DNA of 64,000 nt from Roseivivax sp. GX 12232 (GCF_021272185.1 NZ_JAJSEC010000003.1:370626-434625), one strand, 5' to 3'. Shown: positions 35,129 to 45,438, counted from the stretch's first letter. A program made the numbers and translations. Notes: generated by a model from the sequence alone, not told the origin.

Positions 35129-35982
35129 GCCGCTTCGATCCCGCGCCCTCGCGGCTGAAATACCGGCTCGAGCGGATGATGCTCACGCCGGTCTACCGGC
35201 TGATGCTGCGCTTCGGGCTGCCTTTCCTTCTGACCTTCGGGGCGACGACCTGGTGGTTCTCGGTCGAGGAGAACCGCGACGCCTTCCTGCTGACGCTCGC
35301 CGACATGCGCGCCGCGATCGAGCAGCGCCCGGAGTTCATGGTCAAGCTCATGGCCATCGACGGCGCGAGCGACGGCGTGGCCGAGGACATCCGCGAGGTG
35401 GTGCCGCTCGATTTCCCGATCAGCTCCTTCGATCTCGAGCTGGACGCCATGCGCCAGACGATCACCGGGCTCGACGCGGTGAAGAACGCCAATCTCTTCA
35501 TCCGCCAGGGCGGCATCCTGCAGATCGACGTGATCGAACGCGCGCCGGTGGTCCTGTGGCGGACCCGGCAGGGGCTGGAGCTTCTCGACCGCGAGGGGGT
35601 CATGACCGGCCCCGTCGCCGAGCGCGCCGATCATCCCGATCTGCCGGTCATCGCGGGCGCAGGCGCCGACCGCCAGGTGCGCGAGGCGCTGCGGCTGCTC
35701 TCGGCGGCAGCGCCGCTGCAGGCGCGGCTGCGTGGGCTCGAACGGATCGGCGAGCGGCGCTGGGACGTGGTGCTCGACCGCGGCCAGCGCATCCTTCTGC
35801 CCGAGACCGGCGCGGTGCGCGCGCTGGAGCGGGCCATCGCCATGGATCAGGCGGTCGACATGCTGGGCCGGGATGTCGTCGCCGTCGACCTGCGTCTGGC
35901 CGAACGGCCGACGCTCCGGCTCTCAGAATACGCGCTGGAGGAACTCCGGCGGATCAGAAAAATCGAGGTAGGGGACAGGTAA
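35116..35982 (+). CDS. ftsQ: Cell division protein FtsQ
   Basis: 288 residues: a cytoplasmic N-terminus (about 1-34), one membrane helix (about 35-51, [16 protein letters not shown]), a POTRA domain ([47 protein letters not shown]) and a FtsQ beta-domain. It scaffolds the divisome in the periplasm. The start is GTG at 35116, overlapping ddl by 13 nt, with GGAGG 7 nt upstream; a GTG at 35125 is the alternative. ftsA follows after 4 bp. Confidence 0.92.
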   Translation: MPQVSRFDPAPSRLKYRLERMMLTPVYRLMLRFGLPFLLTFGATTWWFSVEENRDAFLLTLADMRAAIEQRPEFMVKLMAIDGASDGVAEDIREVVPLDFPISSFDLELDAMRQTITGLDAVKNANLFIRQGGILQIDVIERAPVVLWRTRQGLELLDREGVMTGPVAERADHPDLPVIAGAGADRQVREALRLLSAAAPLQARLRGLERIGERRWDVVLDRGQRILLPETGAVRALERAIAMDQAVDMLGRDVVAVDLRLAERPTLRLSEYALEELRRIRKIEVGDR

Positions 35983-35986
35983 CATC

Positions 35987-37321
35987 ATGATCGAGCTGTA
36001 CGAATCCCAGCGAGCGATGCGCAACATGCGCCGGGCCGCCATGCAGCGCGGGGTTGTTGCCATCCTGGATGTGGGCTCGTCCAAGATCGCCTGCCTGATC
36101 CTGCGTTTCGACGGGACCGAGCGTGACTTCGACAGCGACGGGGTCGGCTCGCTCGCGGGGCAGTCGGGCTTCCGGGTGATCGGCGCGGCGACCACGCGCT
36201 CGCGCGGGGTGCGCTTCGGCGAGGTCGCCTCCATGGGCGAGACCGAACGCGCGATCCGCACCGCGGTGCAGGCGGCGCAGAAGATGGCGCAGATCCGGGT
36301 CGACCACGTGATCGCCTGTTTCTCGGGCGCCGATCCGCGCTCCTACGGGCTGGCGGGGCAGGTCGAGCTCGAGGGCACCCAGGTCAGCGAACAGGACGTG
36401 GCGCGGGTGCTCTCGGCCTGCGACGTGCCGGACTTCGGCGACACCCGCGAGGTGCTGCACGCTCAGCCGGTGAACTTCGCGCTGGACCACCGCTCGGGCC
36501 TCTCGGACCCGCGCGGGCAGATCGGCCAGGAGCTGGCCACCGACATGCATATGCTCACCGTCGACGGCATGGCGATCCAGAACCTCGCCCATTGCGTGAA
36601 GCGTTGCGACCTGGAGCTGGCGGGCCTGGCCTCGTCCTCCTATGCCTCGGGCATCGCGGCGCTGGTCGAGGACGAGCAGGAGCTGGGCGCGGCCTGCATC
36701 GACATGGGCGGCGGCTCCACCGGGATCTCGATCTTCATGAAGAAACACATGATCTACGCCGATGCAGTGCGCATGGGCGGCGATCACATCACCTCGGACA
36801 TCTCCATGGGCCTGCAGGTGCCCATGGCCACCGCCGAGCGCATCAAGACCTTCTACGGCGGCGTCGTGGCCACCGGCATGGACGACCGCGAGATGATCGA
36901 GATCGGCGGCGAGACCGGCGATTGGGAACACGACCGCCGCACCGCCAGCCGGGCCGAGCTGATCGGCATCATGCGCCCCCGCGTCGAGGAGATCCTCGAG
37001 GAGGCGCGTGCCCGGCTCGACGCGGCGGGCTTCGACCATCTGCCCTCGCAGCAGATCGTGCTGACCGGGGCGGGCAGCCAGATCCCCGGGCTCGACGGGC
37101 TGGCCTCGAAGATCCTCGGCCAGCAGGTGCGGCTCGGCCGGCCGATGCGCGTGCACGGTCTGCCGCAGGCCGCCACCGGGCCCGGCTTCTCCAGCGCGGT
37201 GGGGCTCTGCCTCTTTGCCGCGCACCCCCAGGACGAATGGTGGGACTTCGAGATCCCGGTCGAACGGCTGCCCGCGCGGTCGTTTCAACGGGCGGTAAAA
37301 TGGTTCAGGGATAATTGGTAA
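35987..37321 (+). CDS. ftsA: Cell division protein FtsA
   Basis: 444 residues, an actin-like ATPase tethering FtsZ to the membrane. Phosphate-binding motifs are AILDVGSSKIACLI (about 25-38) and CIDMGGGSTGISIFMKKHMIYADAVRMGGDHITSDIS; the 1C subdomain lies between. VLTGAGSQIPGLDGLASKILGQQVRLGRP is the adenosine motif. The C-terminal amphipathic helix RSFQRAVKWFRDNW is the membrane anchor. Confidence 0.96.
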   Translation: MIELYESQRAMRNMRRAAMQRGVVAILDVGSSKIACLILRFDGTERDFDSDGVGSLAGQSGFRVIGAATTRSRGVRFGEVASMGETERAIRTAVQAAQKMAQIRVDHVIACFSGADPRSYGLAGQVELEGTQVSEQDVARVLSACDVPDFGDTREVLHAQPVNFALDHRSGLSDPRGQIGQELATDMHMLTVDGMAIQNLAHCVKRCDLELAGLASSSYASGIAALVEDEQELGAACIDMGGGSTGISIFMKKHMIYADAVRMGGDHITSDISMGLQVPMATAERIKTFYGGVVATGMDDREMIEIGGETGDWEHDRRTASRAELIGIMRPRVEEILEEARARLDAAGFDHLPSQQIVLTGAGSQIPGLDGLASKILGQQVRLGRPMRVHGLPQAATGPGFSSAVGLCLFAAHPQDEWWDFEIPVERLPARSFQRAVKWFRDNW

Positions 37322-37355
37322 CCGCAAGATATCGCTGAATCGGCGAAATACCGCG

Positions 37356-37381
37356 AATCTGGGGGTCTGATTTCCCAGATT
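37356..37381 (+). promoter_or_regulatory. Perfect 8-bp hairpin between ftsA and ftsZ
   Basis: AATCTGGG (37356-37363) pairs with CCCAGATT (37374-37381) around a 10-nt loop. No T-run follows, so it is more likely an attenuating or mRNA-processing structure, or a protein-binding site, than a terminator. Confidence 0.5.
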
Positions 37382-37405
37382 TGGTAGAAAATACGTGTTT
37401 TTCAC

Positions 37406-37434
37406 GTGACGAGATGCGCTGCCATCGGTAATAC
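37406..37434 (+). promoter_or_regulatory. Candidate ftsZ promoter
   Basis: GTGACG (37406-37411), a 17-bp spacer and TAATAC (37429-37434), 60 bp upstream of the ftsZ ATG. A dedicated ftsZ promoter in the ftsA-ftsZ gap is common in alphaproteobacteria. Confidence 0.4.
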
Positions 37435-37494
37435 TTGGGGGAAATAGGCGAAAAAGGGCTGGCAACCGGTCCAGAACAAGCAGGCGGATTTGCG

Positions 37495-39159
37495 ATGACT
37501 TTGAACCTTTCTGTGCCCGGGCACGAAGAGCTGAAGCCGCGTATCACCGTGTTCGGTGTCGGCGGTGCGGGCGGCAATGCCGTGAACAACATGATCGAGA
37601 AGTCGCTGGACGGCTGCGACTTCGTTGTGGCGAACACCGATGCCCAGGCGCTGCAGCAAAGCCGCGCGCAGGCGACGATCCAGCTGGGCGTGAAGGTGAC
37701 CGAGGGTCTCGGGGCGGGCGCCCGGGCCACCGTCGGCGCCGCCGCCGCCGAGGAAAGCATCGAGCAGATCGTCGATCACCTGGCCGGCGCGCATATGTGC
37801 TTCATCACCGCGGGCATGGGCGGCGGCACCGGCACCGGTGCGGCGCCGATCATCGCCCAGGCGGCCCGCGAGCTGGGCGTGCTGACCGTCGGCGTCGTGA
37901 CCAAGCCCTTCCAGTTCGAGGGCGGCAAGCGGATGCGCCAGGCCGAGGACGGCGTCGAGGCGCTGCAGAAGGTCGTCGACACGCTGATCATCATTCCCAA
38001 CCAGAACCTCTTCCGGCTGGCGAACGAGCGCACCACCTTCACCGAGGCCTTCTCGATGGCCGATGACGTGCTCTACCAGGGCGTGAAGGGCGTGACCGAC
38101 CTGATGGTCCGTCCGGGCCTCATCAACCTCGACTTCGCCGACGTGCGCGCGGTCATGGACGAGATGGGCAAGGCGATGATGGGCACCGGCGAGGCCGACG
38201 GCGAGGATCGCGCGATCCAGGCCGCCGAGAAGGCCATCGCGAACCCGCTGCTCGACGAGATCAGCCTCAAGGGCGCCCGCGGCGTGCTGATCAACATCAC
38301 CGGCGGCCACGACCTGACGCTCTTCGAACTGGACGAGGCGGCCAACCGCATCCGCGAAGAAGTCGACCCGGACGCCAACATCATCGTCGGCTCGACCCTC
38401 GACGACACGCTGGAAGGCTGCATGCGCGTGAGCGTCGTGGCCACCGGCATCGACGTCAGCGAAGAACAGGCCGAGGTGCCGGTCCCGCGCCGCACCCTGC
38501 GCGAGCCCCTGAACCAGGGTGACGAGGTCGAGGAAGTGGCGCCCGCCGCCGCCCCGGCCCCTGCCGCGCAGCAGCCCGCCCAGCGTCCCGCCGCCCGCGC
38601 GGTCCGCGCCGAGACCTACGAGGACGAGGAGCCCTCGCTCTTCACCGACCTCGAAGGCCAGCGCACCGCCGACGGCCAGCTGCCGCCCTCCTACGATGAC
38701 GGCCAGCAGCACGCGGCCCAGGGCGACGACGGCCTGCCGCCGCCGGCCTACCAGCCGCGCGTTGCCGAGTTCCAGCCGCAGCCCGACGCGGTCGACCAGA
38801 ACGCCGAGGCCTTCGTCGCCCCGCGCGGCCAGCAGCAGCCCGCCGGGCGGCCGTCGCCGGACACGCTGGCGCGCCTTCAGGCCGCCGCCGACCGCGCCCG
38901 TGACGAGGCCCCCGCGGGCCGCGGAGCACCGCGCGGACAGGAGCGGGGCACCGGTGGCGAGGCCGAGAAATCGCGCTTCGGGATCAACTCGCTGATCAAC
39001 CGGATGACCGGCCATCACGGCGAAGGATCGGCCGCGCCCGCGCGCCGCACCCAGCCGCCGATGCACGCCCGTCAGCCCGACCCGATGACCAGCCACGACG
39101 AGGAGGAAGACGAGGATCGGATCGAGATTCCCGCCTTCCTGCGGCGCCAGGCGAACTGA
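37495..39159 (+). CDS. ftsZ: Cell division protein FtsZ
   Basis: A 554-residue tubulin-like GTPase forming the division ring. The polymerising core covers about 15-330: [17 protein letters not shown], the GTP signature GGGTGTG at 109-115, and [21 protein letters not shown]. After it comes an unusually long linker of some 200 residues rich in Ala, Pro, Gln and Glu, as in other alphaproteobacteria, and the conserved C-terminal peptide [12 protein letters not shown] that binds FtsA and other partners. The ATG at 37495 gives [17 protein letters not shown]. An intrinsic terminator follows immediately. Confidence 0.97.
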   Translation: MTLNLSVPGHEELKPRITVFGVGGAGGNAVNNMIEKSLDGCDFVVANTDAQALQQSRAQATIQLGVKVTEGLGAGARATVGAAAAEESIEQIVDHLAGAHMCFITAGMGGGTGTGAAPIIAQAARELGVLTVGVVTKPFQFEGGKRMRQAEDGVEALQKVVDTLIIIPNQNLFRLANERTTFTEAFSMADDVLYQGVKGVTDLMVRPGLINLDFADVRAVMDEMGKAMMGTGEADGEDRAIQAAEKAIANPLLDEISLKGARGVLINITGGHDLTLFELDEAANRIREEVDPDANIIVGSTLDDTLEGCMRVSVVATGIDVSEEQAEVPVPRRTLREPLNQGDEVEEVAPAAAPAPAAQQPAQRPAARAVRAETYEDEEPSLFTDLEGQRTADGQLPPSYDDGQQHAAQGDDGLPPPAYQPRVAEFQPQPDAVDQNAEAFVAPRGQQQPAGRPSPDTLARLQAAADRARDEAPAGRGAPRGQERGTGGEAEKSRFGINSLINRMTGHHGEGSAAPARRTQPPMHARQPDPMTSHDEEEDEDRIEIPAFLRRQAN

Positions 39160-39182
39160 AAACCGGTCACGAATGACCCAGG

Positions 39183-39209
39183 CGCCCCCGGATTTCCGGG
39201 GGCGTTTTT
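39183..39209 (+). terminator. Intrinsic terminator after ftsZ
   Basis: CGCCCCCGGA/TCCGGGGGCG perfect 10-bp stem with a 2-nt formal loop, followed by TTTTT. It closes the ftsQAZ transcript and separates it from lpxC. Confidence 0.9.
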
Positions 39210-39375
39210 GTTTGTATTCCAGGTATTTATCCCCGATGGGCGGGGTGCCGCCGCAATGTTACGGGTCATGTTTCATTCGGTCGTAATACTTGATTTGAGC
39301 CATCCGGCGCGGGTCTTTACCTCCGAGACAACGCAAGAAGTGCGCCCGTCGAGGCGCGACGAAAGGGGTCACACC

Positions 39376-40296
39376 GTGCAGACGACGCTCAAGGCACCGG
39401 TCACATTCGAAGGTCACGGCCTGCATTCCGGCCGGCCCGCCCGCATGACCGTGCGCCCCGCGGTGGCCGAGCATGGCATCTGGTTCAAGCGCGTCGACAT
39501 CGCCATCGGCGACAACCTGATCCCGGCCCTCTGGAACGCCGCCGAGCGGACGCCGCTTTGCACCCGGATCGTGAATGCCGCCGGCGTCTCGGTCTCGACC
39601 ATCGAGCATGTCATGGCCGCACTGGCCGGCACCGGCGTGCACAACGCCCTGATCGAGATCGACGGCCCCGAAGTGCCGATCCTCGACGGCAGCGCCGCGC
39701 CCTTCGTGAAGGGCATCCTCGAACGCGGCCTGCGGATGCTGAACGCCCCGGTGCGCGCCATCGAGGTGCTGAAGCCCGTCAGCGTCGACACCGGCTCCGG
39801 CTGGGCCCGGCTCGAGCCCGCGCGGCTGCCCTCGATGTCCTTCTCGATCGACTTCGACGACGCGGCGATCGGCGTGCAGTCCAAGCGCATGACGCTGGCC
39901 AACGGCGCCTTCGTGCGCGAGCTTTGCGACAGCCGCACCTTCTGCCGCCAGCGCGACGTGGAGGCCATGCAGGCCCAGGGCCTCGCCCTCGGCGGCACCT
40001 ACGAGAACGCCGTGGTGGTCGAGGGCGACCGCGTGCTCTCGCCGGGCGGGCTGCGCCATGCCGACGAGGCGGTGCGCCACAAGATGCTCGACGCGCTCGG
40101 CGACCTCGCGCTCGCGGGCGCGCCGGTGCTGGGGCATTACACCGGCATGCGCGCCGGTCACTCGATGACCAACATGCTGCTCGAGGCGCTCTTCACCACC
40201 GATGGCGCCTTCCGCATGATCACCTGCGACAGCAGCCGCCGGGCGGCTCTGCCCGGCGCGGGTGTGGTCCTCGACGAGGTTCCCGCGGTCGCGTGA
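39376..40296 (+). CDS. lpxC: UDP-3-O-acyl-N-acetylglucosamine deacetylase
   Basis: 306 residues, the zinc enzyme of the committed step of lipid A synthesis, showing an LPS-containing outer membrane. Zinc-ligand and catalytic regions are STIEHVMAALAGTGVHNALIEIDGPEVPILDGSA, HKMLDALGDLALAGAPVLGHYTGMRAGHSMTN. The start is GTG at 39376 (QTTLKAPVTFEGHGLHSGRPA), preceded by AAAGGGG at proper spacing; longer frames upstream lack family similarity. It has its own upstream region after the ftsZ terminator. Confidence 0.95.
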   Translation: MQTTLKAPVTFEGHGLHSGRPARMTVRPAVAEHGIWFKRVDIAIGDNLIPALWNAAERTPLCTRIVNAAGVSVSTIEHVMAALAGTGVHNALIEIDGPEVPILDGSAAPFVKGILERGLRMLNAPVRAIEVLKPVSVDTGSGWARLEPARLPSMSFSIDFDDAAIGVQSKRMTLANGAFVRELCDSRTFCRQRDVEAMQAQGLALGGTYENAVVVEGDRVLSPGGLRHADEAVRHKMLDALGDLALAGAPVLGHYTGMRAGHSMTNMLLEALFTTDGAFRMITCDSSRRAALPGAGVVLDEVPAVA

Positions 40297-40418
40297 ACCG
40301 GCGTGACGACGGCCCTCCGCGAAATCGCGCTAAGGCGTTTTGCACCGGAATTTTCTGTGCTACGACCCGGTGTGAACCGGGCCGGATTGCCCGGTCGGAC
40401 CGGCGAGGGACATCGGGC

Positions 40419-41297
40419 ATGGCAAGGGGCGCATCCATGAAATCGGCATTCGCTGCAGGTTGTCTGGCGCTGGCGCTGTCGGGCTGCGGCGCGCTTGGAA
40501 ACCTGACCGGCGGCGGCGGCGCGGAAGCGGGGCTCGGCCCCGGCGGCCAGCCGCTCGAGAACTTTTCGGCCGATCAGATCTTCGAGCGCGGCGAGTTCGA
40601 GCTCGACCGCAACCGCCCCGACGACGCGGCGACCTATTTCGCCGAGGTCGAGCGGCTCTACCCCTATTCCGATCTCGCCAAGCGGGCGCTGATCATGCAG
40701 GCCTTCGCCTTCCACCAAGACCGCGATTACGAGAACTCGCGCTCCGCCGCGCAGCGCTACATCGACTTCTACCCGCTCGATGACGACGCGGCCTATGCAC
40801 AGTATCTCCTGGCGCTCAGCTATTACGACCAGATCGAGGACGTGGGCCGCGACCAGGGGCTGACCTTCCAGGCGCTGCAAAGCCTGCGCACGGTGATCGA
40901 ACGCTACCCCGAGAGCGAATACGCACGCTCCTCGATCCTGAAGTTCGACCTGGCCTTCGACCACCTGGCGGCCAAAGAAATGGAGATCGGGCGCTACTAC
41001 CTCAAGCGCCAGCACTACGCCGCCGCGGTGAACCGCTTCCGCGTCGTGGTCGAGGATTTCCAGACCACCACCCATACGCCCGAGGCGCTGCACCGCCTGG
41101 TCGAGGCTTATCTGTCGCTCGGGTTGACCGACGAGGCGCAGACCGCCGGCGCGATCCTGGGGCACAACTACCGCTCGACCGAATGGTATGAGGACAGCTT
41201 CGCGCTGCTGACCGGGCAGGGGCTCGAACTGCGCCCCCGCGGCGACAGCTGGCTTGCGCGCATCTATCGCCAGACGGTCAAGGGCGAGTGGTTGTAA
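40419..41297 (+). CDS. bamD: Outer membrane assembly lipoprotein BamD
   Basis: 292 residues from the ATG at 40419 (Cys23 in the lipobox LALSGC), or 286 residues from the ATG at 40437, which also has a good ribosome-binding site. The mature protein has TPR-like repeats: ADQIFERGEFELDRNRPDDAATYFAEVERLYPYSDLAKRA, AQRYIDFYPLDDDAAYAQYLLALSYYDQI, ARSSILKFDLAFDHLAAKEMEIGRYYLKRQHYAAAVNRFRVVVEDF. It works with BamA in inserting outer-membrane beta-barrels. It is placed between lpxC and recN, a conserved order in this group. Confidence 0.94.
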   Translation: MARGASMKSAFAAGCLALALSGCGALGNLTGGGGAEAGLGPGGQPLENFSADQIFERGEFELDRNRPDDAATYFAEVERLYPYSDLAKRALIMQAFAFHQDRDYENSRSAAQRYIDFYPLDDDAAYAQYLLALSYYDQIEDVGRDQGLTFQALQSLRTVIERYPESEYARSSILKFDLAFDHLAAKEMEIGRYYLKRQHYAAAVNRFRVVVEDFQTTTHTPEALHRLVEAYLSLGLTDEAQTAGAILGHNYRSTEWYEDSFALLTGQGLELRPRGDSWLARIYRQTVKGEWL

Positions 41298-41327
41298 CAC
41301 ACGCGGGGCTGACCGATAAGCGTTCCC

Positions 41328-42974
41328 ATGCTGCGCGCGCTTGAAATCAGGGACATGTTGATCATCGACCGGCTGGATCTTGCCTTCCAGCCGGGGCTGA
41401 ACGTGCTGACCGGCGAGACCGGGGCGGGCAAGTCGATTCTGCTGGATGCGCTTGGCTTCGTGCTGGGCTGGCGCGGCCGGGCCGAGCTGGTGCGCTCGGG
41501 CGCCGACCAGGGCGAGGTGGTGGCCGAGTTCGCGCTGCCGCCGGGCCATGCCGCCCGCGAGATCCTGGAGGAGGCCGGGCTGCCGATCGAGGATGCGCTG
41601 ATCCTGCGCCGGGTGAACACCCGCGACGGCCGCAAGACCGCCTGGGTCAACGACCGCCGCGCCTCGGGCGAGGTGCTGCGGCGGCTCTCGGACACGCTGG
41701 TCGAGCTGCACGGCCAGCATGACGACCGCGGTCTTCTGAACCCGCGCGGGCACCGCCAGCTTTTGGACGCCTATGCCGACACCGAGGCGGCGCTTGCCGC
41801 CACCCGCGCCGCCTGGCGCGCCAAGGCCGCCGCCGAGAAGGCGCTGACCCGCGCCGAGGCGGAGCTGGCCGAGGTCCGCGCCGAGGAGGACTTCCTGCGC
41901 CACGCGGTCGAGGAGATCGACGGCCTGTCGCCCGAACCCGGCGAAGAGGACCGGCTCGACACCGAGCGGCGGCGCATGCAGGCCGCCGAGAAGATCCGCG
42001 AGGACATCGCCCGCGCCTACCAGGTGCTTTCCGAGGGCGCCGAGGGCTCGATGAGCGACGCGCTGCGCTGGCTCGAAGGCGCCGCCGACAAGGCCGAGGG
42101 CGCGGTCGAGGCCCCGGTCGCCGCGCTGGAACGCGCCATGGTGGAGCTGGGCGAGGCGGTCTCGGGCGTGGAAAGCTGCCTCGAGGGGCTGAGCTTCGAC
42201 CCGCACGAGCTGGAGGCGACCGAGGAGCGGCTCTTCGCGATCCGGGCCCTGGCGCGCAAGCACCAGGTCGCCCCCGACGTGCTGCCCGACCTCGGCGAGG
42301 AACTGCGGAGCCGCCTGGCGCGGCTCGACCGGGGCGCCGAGGACGTCGAGAGCCTGCGCGCCGCGCAGAAGACCGCGCTCAAGGACTATGCCCGCGCCGC
42401 CGAGGACCTCTCGGAGATCCGCCGCAGCGGCGCCAAGGCGCTCGATGCCGCGGTCAGCGCCGAGCTCGCGCCCCTGAAGATGGAGCGCGCGGTCTTCGAG
42501 ACCCAGATCACCGAGGCCGAGCCCGGCCCCGAGGGCATCGACGCCGTGGCCTTCACCGTGGCGACCAACCCCGGCGCCCCGGCGGGGCCCCTGAACAAGA
42601 TCGCCTCGGGGGGCGAGCTGTCGCGCTTCCTGCTGGCGCTGAAGGTCTGCCTGGCCGAAGGCGAGGCCGCCCGCACGATGATCTTCGACGAGATCGACCG
42701 CGGCGTCGGCGGGGCCACCGCCGATGCGGTCGGCCGCCGCCTCAAGGCCCTGGCCGAGGGCGGGCAGGTGCTGGTCGTGACCCACAGCCCGCAGGTCGCG
42801 GCCCTTGGCGCGCATCACTGGCAGGTCGCCAAGCGGGTCGACGGTGAGGTCACCACCTCGACCGTGGCGCCGCTCGGCGCCGAGGACCGCGAGGACGAGA
42901 TCGCCCGGATGCTCGCCGGCGACACGGTCACGCAGGAGGCCCGCGCGGCGGCCCGGGCGCTTCTGCAGGGCTAG
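41328..42974 (+). CDS. recN: DNA repair protein RecN
   Basis: A 548-residue SMC-like ATPase acting in double-strand break repair. Walker A GETGAGKS at 29-36, a long central coiled coil (about 155-370) rich in Glu/Ala/Arg, and C-terminal ABC signature IASGGELSRFLLALKVCL with Walker B MIFDEIDRGVGG and VTHSPQVAA. The start ATG at 41328 is the family start (MLRALEIRDMLIIDRLDLAFQPGLN). It follows bamD by 30 bp. Confidence 0.96.
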   Translation: MLRALEIRDMLIIDRLDLAFQPGLNVLTGETGAGKSILLDALGFVLGWRGRAELVRSGADQGEVVAEFALPPGHAAREILEEAGLPIEDALILRRVNTRDGRKTAWVNDRRASGEVLRRLSDTLVELHGQHDDRGLLNPRGHRQLLDAYADTEAALAATRAAWRAKAAAEKALTRAEAELAEVRAEEDFLRHAVEEIDGLSPEPGEEDRLDTERRRMQAAEKIREDIARAYQVLSEGAEGSMSDALRWLEGAADKAEGAVEAPVAALERAMVELGEAVSGVESCLEGLSFDPHELEATEERLFAIRALARKHQVAPDVLPDLGEELRSRLARLDRGAEDVESLRAAQKTALKDYARAAEDLSEIRRSGAKALDAAVSAELAPLKMERAVFETQITEAEPGPEGIDAVAFTVATNPGAPAGPLNKIASGGELSRFLLALKVCLAEGEAARTMIFDEIDRGVGGATADAVGRRLKALAEGGQVLVVTHSPQVAALGAHHWQVAKRVDGEVTTSTVAPLGAEDREDEIARMLAGDTVTQEARAAARALLQG

Positions 42975-43095
42975 GGCGCGGCGCTTCGGTGACAGCCGCC
43001 CGCCAAGCCGCGGGGCCACTCTTGCCCGGGGCCGGGCCGGCACTTTACCCTCGGGACGTAACTCCTTAAGAACTCGGGCGAGTTCGGGGAGGGAG

Positions 43096-44778
43096 ATGGC
43101 CGAGAACAGCCTCATGCGCATGAACGTCCAGGCTTTCACCGCCAAGTGCGGAGAGGGCTGGGACCTTTTGCGGCACCGCGGCCCCGGCCAGGTGCAGTTC
43201 TGGTTCATCGCGCTGGCCATCGGCATCGCCTCGGGTTTCGCGGCGCTGATCTTCCGCATCGGCATCGAATGGCTGCAGACCCGGCTCTACGGCACCGAGG
43301 ACCCGAACCTCCTGGCCAGTTTCGCCGAGACGCTGCCCTGGTACTGGGTGCTGGCGATCCCGGTCCTGGGCGGGGTCACCGTCGGGCTGATCGTGCATTT
43401 CTTCACCCCCGACGGGCGCGTGCGCAGCGTCGCCGACGTGATCGAGGGCGCGGCGCTGAACGACGGACGGGTCGAGAAGAAGGCCGGCATCGCCTCGGCG
43501 CTCTGTTCCTGGATCACGCTCTCCTCGGGCGGCTCCTCGGGCCGCGAAGGGCCGGTGGTGCATATCGCCGCGATGATCGCGAGCTGGGTCTCGAACCTCC
43601 TGCGGGTCGACGGGATCACCGGGCGCGACCTGCTGGGCTGCGCCGTGGCCGCCGCCGTCTCGGCCAGCTTCAACGCGCCCATCGCCGGGGCGCTTTTCGC
43701 GCTGGAGGTGGTGCTGCGCCACTTCGCGCTGCATGCCTTCGCGCCGATCGTGGTGGCGAGCGCGGCGGGCACGGTGATCAACCGGCTGGCCTTCGGCGAT
43801 GTGACCGAGTTCCGCCTGCCGGGCACCACCACGGTGGAGTTCTACCTCGAACTGCCCGCCTTCCTGATCCTGGGGCTCCTTTGCGGGCTGATCGCGGTGG
43901 TCACCATGAAGGCGATCTTCGCCGCCGACGACCTCGGCACCGGGCTGCAGCGGCGGCTGGGCCTGCCGCATTTTCTGCGCCCGGCGGTGGCGGGGGTGCT
44001 TCTGGGCGGGCTCGCGATCTTCTATCCGCATATCATCGGGGTCGGCTACGAGACGACTTCGCTGGCGCTGACCGGGAACCTTCTGACCCATGAGGCCATC
44101 GTCTTCGCCGTCCTCAAGGTGGCGGCGCTGGCGATCACCATGGCCGGGCGCATGGGCGGCGGGGTCTTCTCGCCCTCGCTGATGATCGGGGCGCTGACCG
44201 GGCTGGCCTTCGGGCTGATTGCCACGGGGATGTTCCCGAACCAGTCGGGCTCTTCGACGCTCTACGCGCTGGCGGGCATGGGGGCGGTCGCCGCGGCGGT
44301 GTTGGGCGCGCCGATCTCGACCACGCTGATCGTCTTCGAGCTGACCGGCGACTGGCAGACCGGGCTGGCGGTGATGGTCTCGGTCTCGATGTCCACGGCG
44401 GTGGCGGCGCGGCTGGTCGACCGGTCCTTCTTCCTCAGCCAGCTCGAGCGGCGCAACGTGCACCTGGCCGCCGGGCCGCAGGCTTACCTCCTGGCGATGT
44501 TCGGGGTCTCGGGGGTGATGCGCAAACCCACCGACCTCAGCGCCGCCGACGAGGAGAGCTGCCACGCGATGATCGAGCAGGAGCTTTTCGTGAACGCCAG
44601 CTCGACGCTGGAGACGGCCATGCCGCTCTTCGAGAAGTCCGGCGTCGCCTTCCTGCCGGTGATCCGCCGCGACCCCGAGAGCGACGCGCCGATCCTGCAG
44701 GGCGCGCTGTTCCACGTCGACGCGCTGAAGGCCTACAACAAGGCGCTGGCCGCGACGGCGGCGGAGGAGCACAGCTAG
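43096..44778 (+). CDS. ClC-family chloride channel/transporter
   Basis: 560 residues with the ClC membrane core (about 33-460) and a C-terminal cytoplasmic part of about 90 residues resembling a partial CBS pair (FVNASSTLETAMPLFEKSGVAFLPVI). Selectivity segments are GGSSGREGPVVHI (145-157), SFNAPIAGALFALEVVLR and GGVFSPSLMIGALTG. The usual GSGIP is replaced by GGSSG, so ion selectivity or coupling should not be assumed. A GGGGAGGGAG Shine-Dalgarno precedes the ATG at 43096. Confidence 0.9.
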   Translation: MAENSLMRMNVQAFTAKCGEGWDLLRHRGPGQVQFWFIALAIGIASGFAALIFRIGIEWLQTRLYGTEDPNLLASFAETLPWYWVLAIPVLGGVTVGLIVHFFTPDGRVRSVADVIEGAALNDGRVEKKAGIASALCSWITLSSGGSSGREGPVVHIAAMIASWVSNLLRVDGITGRDLLGCAVAAAVSASFNAPIAGALFALEVVLRHFALHAFAPIVVASAAGTVINRLAFGDVTEFRLPGTTTVEFYLELPAFLILGLLCGLIAVVTMKAIFAADDLGTGLQRRLGLPHFLRPAVAGVLLGGLAIFYPHIIGVGYETTSLALTGNLLTHEAIVFAVLKVAALAITMAGRMGGGVFSPSLMIGALTGLAFGLIATGMFPNQSGSSTLYALAGMGAVAAAVLGAPISTTLIVFELTGDWQTGLAVMVSVSMSTAVAARLVDRSFFLSQLERRNVHLAAGPQAYLLAMFGVSGVMRKPTDLSAADEESCHAMIEQELFVNASSTLETAMPLFEKSGVAFLPVIRRDPESDAPILQGALFHVDALKAYNKALAATAAEEHS

Positions 44779-44945
44779 GGGGGCAGGGGGGCCGCCGGGT
44801 TGGGCCGCTTGGCGGCGTGGACAGGGTTCCCGTGGCCCCGCCGCAACCGCAGGTCTGACACCCGCGCAGTGACCGGCCAAAACCGCGCGCCCAACTCCGT
44901 CCCGCTGCCAAAGCCCATGCCGCGCCTCCCTCGGCACCCGCCCAA

Positions 44946-44977
44946 AGAAAAACCGCCGCGAGGCCCCCGCGGCGGTT
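44946..44977 (-). terminator. Intrinsic terminator after the DUF427 gene
   Basis: Read on the minus strand: AACCGCCGCG (44977-44968), 7-nt loop, CGCGGCGGTT (44960-44951), then TTTC. It ends the DUF427 transcript and could also work weakly for the convergent ClC gene. Confidence 0.85.
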
Positions 44978-45011
44978 CACTCAATTCCATAGGCCGTCCG
45001 GCCCAGCCCGT

Positions 45012-45356
45012 TCAGAGCTGCTCGACCGTCACCCCGTCCTGGACGTGGAAGGCGAGGTGGTCCTTGATCTCGGCCACACCCTCCTTGGGGTCCTCGTAGG
45101 TCCAGACCGCGTCTTCGTAGGTCTTCGACTTCGACATGATCGAATAATAGTTCGCCGTGCCCTTCTTGGGGCAGGTCGTCGTGGTATCGGTGCGGTCCAG
45201 GAAGGCCATGCCGATGTCCTTGCGGGGGAAATAGATGACGAAGGGATGGCCCTCTTCGCTCAGCTCCAGCGCATTGGCGCTTTCCCCCAAGACAGCGCCG
45301 CCTGCGCGCACAACCCAGGTGCCCTCGGCGGGGCGGATCGCGATATCCTTGCTCAT
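45012..45356 (-). CDS. DUF427 domain protein
   Basis: 114 residues of the DUF427 family: IRPAEGTWVVRAGGAVLGESANALELSEEGHPFVIYFPRKDI, TTTCPKKGTANYYSI and WTYEDPKEGVAEIKDHLAFHVQDGVTVE. A small all-beta cytoplasmic protein; function unknown. The ATG at 45356 gives the family start. It is a short unit ended by its own terminator, with aminopeptidase P upstream on the same strand. Confidence 0.88.
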   Translation of the reverse strand: MSKDIAIRPAEGTWVVRAGGAVLGESANALELSEEGHPFVIYFPRKDIGMAFLDRTDTTTTCPKKGTANYYSIMSKSKTYEDAVWTYEDPKEGVAEIKDHLAFHVQDGVTVEQL

Positions 45357-45438
45357 GCCAATCTCCCTTTGGCGCCCTGTCCTGACAGACCAGGACAACA
45401 GCGATGTAACAGCCCCGTCGTCGCGCGCGGGCCCCGCC

